A stretch of DNA of 64,000 bases, taken from Candidatus Pseudomonas phytovorans (lineage in GTDB: Bacteria > Pseudomonadota > Gammaproteobacteria > Pseudomonadales > Pseudomonadaceae). The DNA lies in contig CP119325.1 in NCBI GenBank assembly GCA_029202525.1, forward strand, positions 943,001-1,007,000, in the 5' to 3' direction. The first letter of the stretch is position 1. Each line of letters starts with the position of its first letter. Position numbers and translations under genes: made by a program. The notes under the pieces were generated by a model. The model was not told where the DNA came from. It searched no databases and saw nothing but the letters and a program-made list of their open reading frames with translations. Shown one piece after another: positions 59,281-64,000 of the stretch.

Positions 59281-59512
59281 TGGCCCTTTCGCCGGCAAGC
59301 CAGCTCCCACAGGTACAGCCAAGGCATTGAGCCTGTGCAGTCCATGTGGGAGCGGGCGCGCCCGCGAAGAATCCAACGCGGTGCATGGCACCGGCAACGC
59401 CGGTGTTCGCGGCGGTTCGACGCCTCGACGCGCCCGCTCCCACAGGGTCCCTGCTACATCTGTATGTTAAGTGCAGTTCTATGAGAGTTGGCTTGCCGGC
59501 GATAGGGCCGGC
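59281..59512. repeat. Composite REP cluster (class A and B mixed)
   Basis: At least four palindrome units in a row: a class B copy (~59287-59312), an inverted class A copy (~59345-59370), a partial class A copy (~59424-59445) and a diverged inverted class B copy (~59484-59510). A CACCGGCAACGCCGGTG stem lies in the middle. Mixing of classes suggests repeated insertion into the same spacer. Confidence 0.8.
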
Positions 59513-59673
59513 ACTGACAACCTCGCACTCTCCGACTATCGTTAATGTTTCCTTAATGGGAAGCTTACAGAATACATATCGGATTTCTCGATAAACCGAA
59601 GCAACTTTTTCCGCTTTTCTTCGATACGTTACGCGTTAGTCTGTGCACAGCTTTCACGGGGATACACGCCAAC
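59513..59673 (+). promoter_or_regulatory. Promoter-bearing spacer before cytochrome b561
   Basis: The gap between the amine oxidase and the b561 gene is 407 bases: REP units fill its first half and this AT-richer part the second. It includes AATGTTTCCTTAATGGGAAG and TTTTTCCGCTTTTCTTCG-like stretches and presumably the promoter for b561-yceI. I could not choose a definite -35/-10 pair. Confidence 0.35.
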
Positions 59674-60225
59674 ATGCAACTGCGCAATTCACCTTCTCGC
59701 TACGGCGTGGTCAGCATCATTCTGCACTGGGGCGTGGCACTGGCAGTCTTCGGCCTGTTCGGCCTGGGCCTTTGGATGGTCGGGCTCGACTACTACAGCC
59801 CTTGGCGCAAGGCCGGCCCGGACCTGCACAAGAGCATCGGCCTGGTGCTGTTGGCGGTGATGCTGTTGCGGGTGGTCTGGCGTTTCATCAGCCCGCCACC
59901 ACCGGCACCGGCCAACCACGGCGCGGTCACACGCCTGGCGGCCAAGCTGGGCCATCTGGCCCTGTACCTGGGTCTGTTTGCGGTGATGGCTGCCGGTTAC
60001 CTGATTTCAACCGCTGACGGCGTCGGCATTCCGGTGTTCGGCCTGTTTGAAGTGCCGGCACTGATCAGCGACCTCCCCGACCAGGCAGATGTGGCGGGTG
60101 TGATTCATCTGTGGCTGGCCTGGGGCCTGGTGATTTTTGCCGTGTTGCATGCCCTGGCAGCGCTCAAGCACCATTTCATCGACCGTGACGCGACCCTGAC
60201 ACGCATGTTGGGCCGCAAAGCTTGA
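59674..60225 (+). CDS. Cytochrome b561
   Basis: Inner-membrane dihaem b-type cytochrome of 183 residues with four helices. Haem-ligand histidines fit ISIILHWGVALAVF, PDLHKSIGLVLLAVMLLRV and VIHLWLAWGLVIFAVLHALAALKHHFI. Relatives pass electrons between the quinone pool and periplasmic partners; in E. coli (CybB) it oxidises superoxide. yceI follows 34 bases downstream, the common b561-YceI pairing. Confidence 0.92.
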   Translation: MQLRNSPSRYGVVSIILHWGVALAVFGLFGLGLWMVGLDYYSPWRKAGPDLHKSIGLVLLAVMLLRVVWRFISPPPPAPANHGAVTRLAAKLGHLALYLGLFAVMAAGYLISTADGVGIPVFGLFEVPALISDLPDQADVAGVIHLWLAWGLVIFAVLHALAALKHHFIDRDATLTRMLGRKA

Positions 60226-60259
60226 CTCTCAACCTCAATTGCATAGGAAGGACATAAGG

Positions 60260-60838
60260 ATGTTGAAAAAGACTTTTGCCGCTCTGGCGCTCGGTACCGC
60301 TCTGCTTTCCGCCGGCCAGGCCATGGCTGCCGAGTACAAGATCGACAAGGAAGGCCAGCACGCGTTCGTAGACTGGAAAATCAGCCACCTGGGCTACAGC
60401 TTCATCCACGGTACCTTCAAGGACTTCGACGGCAACTTCACTTGGGACAGCGCCAAGCCTGAAGCCAGCAAGATCAGCGTTGATGTGAAAACCGCCAGCC
60501 TGTGGTCCAACCATGCTGAGCGTGACAAGCACATCGCCAGCAAAGACTTCCTGGATGTAGCCAAGTTCGCTGACGCGAAATTCGTCTCCACCGCGGTTAA
60601 GTCCACCGGTGAGAAGACCGCTGACGTGACTGGTGATCTGACCATGCACGGCGTGACCAAGCCGGTCACCTTCAAGGCTACCTTCAACGGTGAAGGCAAA
60701 GACCCATGGGGCGGTGAGCGCGCTGGTTTCAACGCCACCACCACTCTTAACCTGAACGACTTCGGCATCAAAGGCCCAGGCCCGACTTCGCAGACCCTGG
60801 ACCTGGATATCAGTGTTGAAGGTGTGAAGCAGAAGTAA
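60260..60838 (+). CDS. yceI: Periplasmic YceI-family polyisoprenoid-binding protein
   Basis: Lipocalin-like periplasmic protein of 192 residues. The ATG at 60260 (MLKKTFAALALG) has AAGGA upstream; the signal peptide ends at AMAA-EYKID. The family pattern is complete: GQHAFVDWKISHLGYSFIHGTFKDFDGNF, HIASKDFLDVAKFADAKFVST, DLTMHGVTKPVTF and a closing LDLDISVEGVK. It probably binds an isoprenoid quinone-like molecule, which fits the adjacent b561. A strong terminator follows. Confidence 0.94.
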   Translation: MLKKTFAALALGTALLSAGQAMAAEYKIDKEGQHAFVDWKISHLGYSFIHGTFKDFDGNFTWDSAKPEASKISVDVKTASLWSNHAERDKHIASKDFLDVAKFADAKFVSTAVKSTGEKTADVTGDLTMHGVTKPVTFKATFNGEGKDPWGGERAGFNATTTLNLNDFGIKGPGPTSQTLDLDISVEGVKQK

Positions 60839-60850
60839 TTCGGCTTAGCT

Positions 60851-60888
60851 GAAATAAAAAGGGGGCCGCTTAGCGGCCCCCTTTTTTT
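60851..60888. terminator. Bidirectional rho-independent terminator between yceI and rhlE
   Basis: A perfect GC stem GGGGGCCGCT / AGCGGCCCCC preceded by AAAAA and followed by TTTTTTT lies between the convergent yceI and rhlE genes. It has the classic shape on both strands. Confidence 0.92.
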
Positions 60889-60889
60889 G

Positions 60890-62812
60890 CTATCCGCCCT
60901 TGCGGGTCAGCAGCGCAGGCTTCTCGCCGCGGGGGCGACTCGGCAGGTCATCCAACTGCTCAGGCGTCGGGAAGCGGTCGAGCTTGGACTCCTTGCGGAT
61001 GATCACCGGCTGTTTTTCCGGCTGACGCGGGTTGCGCACGGCCGGCTCTTGCCGGGCAGCATCGTCACGGGCCGGGCGACTGCGGCCACCAGCGCCGCCA
61101 TCACGACGGGCACCGCCACCGTTGTTGGCGCGGGGCGGGCGTTTATCGCCGCCGGCGCTGCCACCACTGCGTTTTTCGGCGCCAGCGCTGCCACTACTGC
61201 GTTGCTGGCCGCCAGCGTTGCTGCGTTGACTGGTTCCCTGAGCCTGGCCTGCGCCTGCGCCTGCGCCTGCGGCAGCGCCCGGGCGACGGTTACGCCCCTG
61301 GTTCTTGCCTTGGTACGGGCTGACATAGTCGGCGCGGTTGCCGAAGTTGTCGACGTCGTCGTCCAGGAACTCTTCCGGGTCGCGATTACCCTGTGCTTTA
61401 GGCGCGCTGCTGCTGGCCTGCTGCTGTGGCTGGCGTGGTTTCTTGTCACGCGGGTTTCGCGGCTGCTGTTGCCTGTCGCCGCTCTTTTCCTTGTCGGCCG
61501 GCTTTTCGGCAGCCTGTGGCTTGGCCTTGCCTTTATCCTTGCCTTTGTCCTTGCGGCCGCCGTTGGTGTCTTTACTGCCTTCACCACGGGCCTGCTGGTT
61601 GCGACCGCCACGGCCGTTGCTTTGCGGGCGTTCGCGTACCTCGGGTTTCTCGGCTTCCACCTGGCTGGCGTCAAAGCCCATCAGGTCGCCGTCCGCGATC
61701 TTCTGCCGGGTTACCCGTTCGATGCTCTTGAGCAGCTTCTCTTCATCCGGTGCGACCAGCGAAATGGCCTCGCCCGAACGACCGGCACGGCCAGTACGGC
61801 CGATACGGTGCACGTAATCTTCCTCGACATTCGGCAACTCGAAGTTGACCACGTGGGGCAACTGGTCGATGTCCAGGCCGCGGGCGGCGATGTCGGTGGC
61901 GACCAGTACGCGCACGCTGTTGGCTTTGAAGTCGGCCAGGGCCTTGGTGCGGGCGTTCTGGCTCTTGTTGCCGTGAATTGCAGCGGCGGTCAGGCCTTGC
62001 TTTTCCAGGTACTCGGCCAGGCGGTTGGCGCCGTGCTTGGTACGGGTGAACACCAACACCTGTTCCCAGGCACCCAGGGTGATCAGGTGTGCCAGCAGCG
62101 CACGCTTGTGGCTGGCGGGCAGGCGATAGACGCGCTGTTCGATGCGCTCTACGGTGGTGTTCGGCGGCGTGACCTCGATACGCTCCGGGTTGTGCAGGAG
62201 CTTGTCGGCGAGGTCGGTGATGTCCTTGGAGAAGGTGGCCGAGAACAGCAGGTTCTGGCGTTTGGTTGGCAGGCGCGCCAAGACCTTCTTGACGTCATGG
62301 ATGAAGCCCATGTCGAGCATGCGGTCGGCTTCGTCGAGCACGAGGATTTCCACATGGGCCAGGTCGACCTTGCCTTGGCCGGCCAGGTCGAGCAGGCGGC
62401 CCGGGCAGGCAACCAGCACGTCAACGCCTTTGGCAATCGCCTGGACCTGCGGGTTCATGCCAACGCCGCCGAAGATGCAGGCGCTGACCAGTGGCAGGTC
62501 ACGGGCATAGACCTTGAAGCTGTCGTGCACCTGGGCTGCCAGCTCGCGAGTCGGAGTCAGGACCAGTACGCGCGGTTGGCGCGGGCCGTGACGCTGCGAC
62601 TTGTCGGGGTGGCCGGCCGGGAACAGGCGCTCGAGAATCGGCAGGGCGAAACCGCCGGTTTTACCAGTACCTGTCTGTGCGGCAACCATCAGGTCGCGGC
62701 CTTGCAACACGGCGGGAATCGCCCGCTGTTGCACAGGGGTCGGCTGGGTATAGCCCGCAGCCTCGATAGCGCGGACAAGAGCCTCGGAGAGACCGAGGGA
62801 AGCAAAGGACAT
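60890..62812 (-). CDS. rhlE: DEAD-box RNA helicase RhlE-type with long basic RGG/Lys tail
   Basis: ATP-dependent RNA helicase of 640 residues from ATG 62812 (MSFASLGLSEALVRAIE). Motifs in order: Q motif (GYTQPTPVQQRAIP), Walker A AAQTGTGKT, PTRELAAQV, DEAD in VLDEADRMLDMGF, SAT in LLFSATFSKD, VATDIAARGLDIDQLPHVVNFELP and HRIGRTGRAGRSGEA. After ~residue 375 a ~265-residue low-complexity tail rich in Lys, Gln, Arg and Gly (including RSSGSAGAEKRSGGSAGGDK) is expected to bind RNA and favour condensates. RhlE proteins act in ribosome assembly and mRNA decay, often in cold. Confidence 0.93.
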   Translation of the reverse strand: MSFASLGLSEALVRAIEAAGYTQPTPVQQRAIPAVLQGRDLMVAAQTGTGKTGGFALPILERLFPAGHPDKSQRHGPRQPRVLVLTPTRELAAQVHDSFKVYARDLPLVSACIFGGVGMNPQVQAIAKGVDVLVACPGRLLDLAGQGKVDLAHVEILVLDEADRMLDMGFIHDVKKVLARLPTKRQNLLFSATFSKDITDLADKLLHNPERIEVTPPNTTVERIEQRVYRLPASHKRALLAHLITLGAWEQVLVFTRTKHGANRLAEYLEKQGLTAAAIHGNKSQNARTKALADFKANSVRVLVATDIAARGLDIDQLPHVVNFELPNVEEDYVHRIGRTGRAGRSGEAISLVAPDEEKLLKSIERVTRQKIADGDLMGFDASQVEAEKPEVRERPQSNGRGGRNQQARGEGSKDTNGGRKDKGKDKGKAKPQAAEKPADKEKSGDRQQQPRNPRDKKPRQPQQQASSSAPKAQGNRDPEEFLDDDVDNFGNRADYVSPYQGKNQGRNRRPGAAAGAGAGAGQAQGTSQRSNAGGQQRSSGSAGAEKRSGGSAGGDKRPPRANNGGGARRDGGAGGRSRPARDDAARQEPAVRNPRQPEKQPVIIRKESKLDRFPTPEQLDDLPSRPRGEKPALLTRKGG

Positions 62813-63027
62813 GGGCGATCCTGTTCTCGTGTGGGCTGGGCCCGTTGGGATGTTCTGCCTGGCGCGAGGGGCATCGGTGGGATGCGATCGCGTCCGGTCC
62901 AGCTGGGCTTTCACTGCACATCCGGGAAAGGAGGGTGACGCGAAGGTGCGTCGGTGCCGATCGGGATGCCTGTTGCGAGGCCAGCGTCCGGGCGTGAGCC
63001 GGGCGGGAAGGCCCGAGTATAACAGAG
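62813..63027 (-). promoter_or_regulatory. rhlE 5' region
   Basis: A 215-base GC-rich spacer between the solute-binding gene end and the rhlE start, both on the minus strand. It contains short inverted repeats (GCCTGTTGCGAGGC, CCGGGCGTGAGCCGGGCGGG) but no REP copy. It presumably holds the rhlE promoter and a long leader; no specific site was identified. Confidence 0.3.
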
Positions 63028-63816
63028 CTATCGCGCTGTGCTGCTTTCCTGCTGCTCAACGGCGTTGAGAATGTTTCCGATGTCGCCTGTATAGCGCTGA
63101 CTGATGGCGGCAAAGGCCGGTTCCTGCTTGAAACGCTGCAGTTCTTCGGCAAAGGCCAGGGCCAGTGCTTCGCGCCCCGGCTTGCGCACCAGCCCCAGGT
63201 ACTGGGCCTGGCGGTTGATCACCAGAGGCAGTTCTTCGACCTGCTGAGCCAGGCCCAGATGGCGGATCAGGTAATGCCCAACCATACGGTCGGTGATTGC
63301 CAGGTCGATACGGCCCAGCACCAGTTTGCCGAAGTTGGCTTCCTGGGTCGGTGCGGCTTCACGTTGAAAATGTGTGGCCTGGTTGAACGCGGCGCCATAG
63401 GCGTAGCCGGGCGAGGTACCTACAGTGAGGCCCGTGAGGTCGTCTGGCCCGGCCACTGCATGGCGGTGTGCGCGCGCCTGGAACAGCACGAACTCGACCT
63501 CCGACAAGGGCTCGGGGGCGTATACCAGATAGGGGCGCCGGGCTTCGGTCTGAAAGATGTCCAGAATGCCATCGGCCAGACCTTGTTCGACCATTGCCAG
63601 GCAGCGCTTCCATGGAAGGAACTGCCATTCCACTTCGACGCCAAGGCGTTTGAAAACCTCGGTAGTGACCTCGTAGTCGATACCGTGGGGCTGGCCATCG
63701 TGTTGATAAATGTAGGGCGCCCAGTCATCTGAAACCAGGCGCAGGCGCTCGCCCAGGGCCAACGGGCTCAGGCAGGCGAGCAGCAGGATCCAGAACAGGC
63801 GGGCGACGAGTGGCAT
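63028..63816 (-). CDS. Orphan periplasmic solute-binding protein (SBP_bac_3)
   Basis: A 262-residue periplasmic binding protein with a signal peptide (LFWILLLACLSPLALG). It belongs to the amino-acid-type SBP_bac_3 family: LRLVSDDWAPYIYQHDGQPHGIDYEVTTEVFKRLG, a FLPWKRCLAMVEQGLADGILDIF segment and LTVGTSPGYAYG. The W-P-Y opening and PWKRCL are typical of the orphan binding proteins common in pseudomonads that lack permease genes; none are seen here. Its ligand and partner are unknown. Confidence 0.85.
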   Translation of the reverse strand: MPLVARLFWILLLACLSPLALGERLRLVSDDWAPYIYQHDGQPHGIDYEVTTEVFKRLGVEVEWQFLPWKRCLAMVEQGLADGILDIFQTEARRPYLVYAPEPLSEVEFVLFQARAHRHAVAGPDDLTGLTVGTSPGYAYGAAFNQATHFQREAAPTQEANFGKLVLGRIDLAITDRMVGHYLIRHLGLAQQVEELPLVINRQAQYLGLVRKPGREALALAFAEELQRFKQEPAFAAISQRYTGDIGNILNAVEQQESSTAR

Positions 63817-63859
63817 GGCCGGAGATTACGCGCTCGGCGGAATCAAGGCCAGCACAGGC

Positions 63860-64000
63860 TTACTCAGTCTGGGAGGGCCTCAGCAGGTGCACCTCGATAT
63901 CTTTGCGCCGCTCACCCAGTGACAGGCGCAACCCAGGGTGACGCAGGCACTGGCGCAGTCGTTCGGGTTCCATGCGGCCATGGCGGGCGTTGAGGTTTTC
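63860..64000 (-). CDS. C-terminal end of an unidentified gene (cut by window edge)
   Basis: An open minus-strand frame enters from the right edge and stops with TAA at 63860, coding the last 46 residues (ENLNARHGRMEPERL ... VHLLRPSQTE). Codon use fits a real gene and the spacing to the solute-binding gene is normal, but too little is visible to name it. Confidence 0.6.
   Translation of the reverse strand, partial: ENLNARHGRMEPERLRQCLRHPGLRLSLGERRKDIEVHLLRPSQTE

Noticed and set aside
60887..62938. 683-codon plus-strand frame opposite rhlE
   Set aside because: Hydrophobic-looking stretches come from reading the Lys/Gly-rich tail backwards; starts at the terminator and has no ribosome site.
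1..64000. tRNA, rRNA, prophage or integron content
   Set aside because: No cloverleaf-like sequence, rRNA segment, integrase, transposase or phage structural gene was found in any spacer or frame examined.

Overview
The window is chromosomal DNA from a fluorescent pseudomonad, most likely of the Pseudomonas putida group. The evidence is high-GC codon use, a complete medium-chain-length PHA cluster of the phaC1-Z-C2-D / phaF-I type, a minor-form ATCase pair (pyrB with an inactive pyrC'), a Pil-Chp chemosensory operon, and many REP palindromes between genes. From memory, the gene order follows the P. putida KT2440 chromosome from hut to rhlE. I could not run a comparison. I see no tRNA, rRNA, CRISPR array, insertion sequence or prophage.

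Layout. 1-1645: the end of the histidine-utilisation operon (hutI, hutG). 1649-7237: a giant LRR/NEL-type protein on the minus strand. 7386-13360: pip-dtd, then the periplasmic glucan genes opgG-opgH. 13612-16179: a polar amino-acid ABC transporter. 16305-17882: a chemoreceptor. 17984-23966, minus strand: ubiE-ubiJ-ubiB-hisI-hisE-tatA-tatB-tatC-rsmE-like, tightly packed and often overlapping. 24091-35582: PHA metabolism, interrupted by a second giant toxin-like gene (24379-29082). 35851-38351: a DUF971 gene, hslU and hslV. 38565-44544, minus strand: gshB, tonB, algH, ruvX, pyrR, pyrB, pyrC'. 44699-53569: the Chp operon pilG-pilH-pilI-pilJ-chpA-chpC, without pilK or chpB. 53709-56627: hlyIII-like, a second rsmE and bioA. 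56707-60838: an unknown gene, a secreted flavin amine oxidase, cytochrome b561 and YceI. 60890-64000: the DEAD-box helicase rhlE, a solitary solute-binding protein and a truncated unknown gene.

How the genes work together. PhaC1 and PhaC2 polymerise (R)-3-hydroxyacyl-CoA, PhaZ depolymerises the polymer, PhaF and PhaI coat granules and tie them to the nucleoid, and PhaD activates transcription. A -24/-12 sigma-54-like sequence lies upstream of phaC1. UbiE/J/B supply ubiquinone, HisI/HisE carry out early histidine steps, and TatABC exports folded proteins. The Chp genes form a two-component pathway that normally controls type IV pili and cAMP.

The most unusual content is the pair of giant genes. 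They appear to share two sequence modules but have different C-terminal halves: LRR plus NEL ubiquitin ligase in one, a long helical tail in the other. Both are embedded in otherwise conserved core regions and oriented against their plus-strand neighbours. The rest is mainly normal core genome with small oddities: paralogous RsmE genes, an enlarged permease, tail repeats in the oxidase, composite REP clusters, and a REP that supplies a stop codon.
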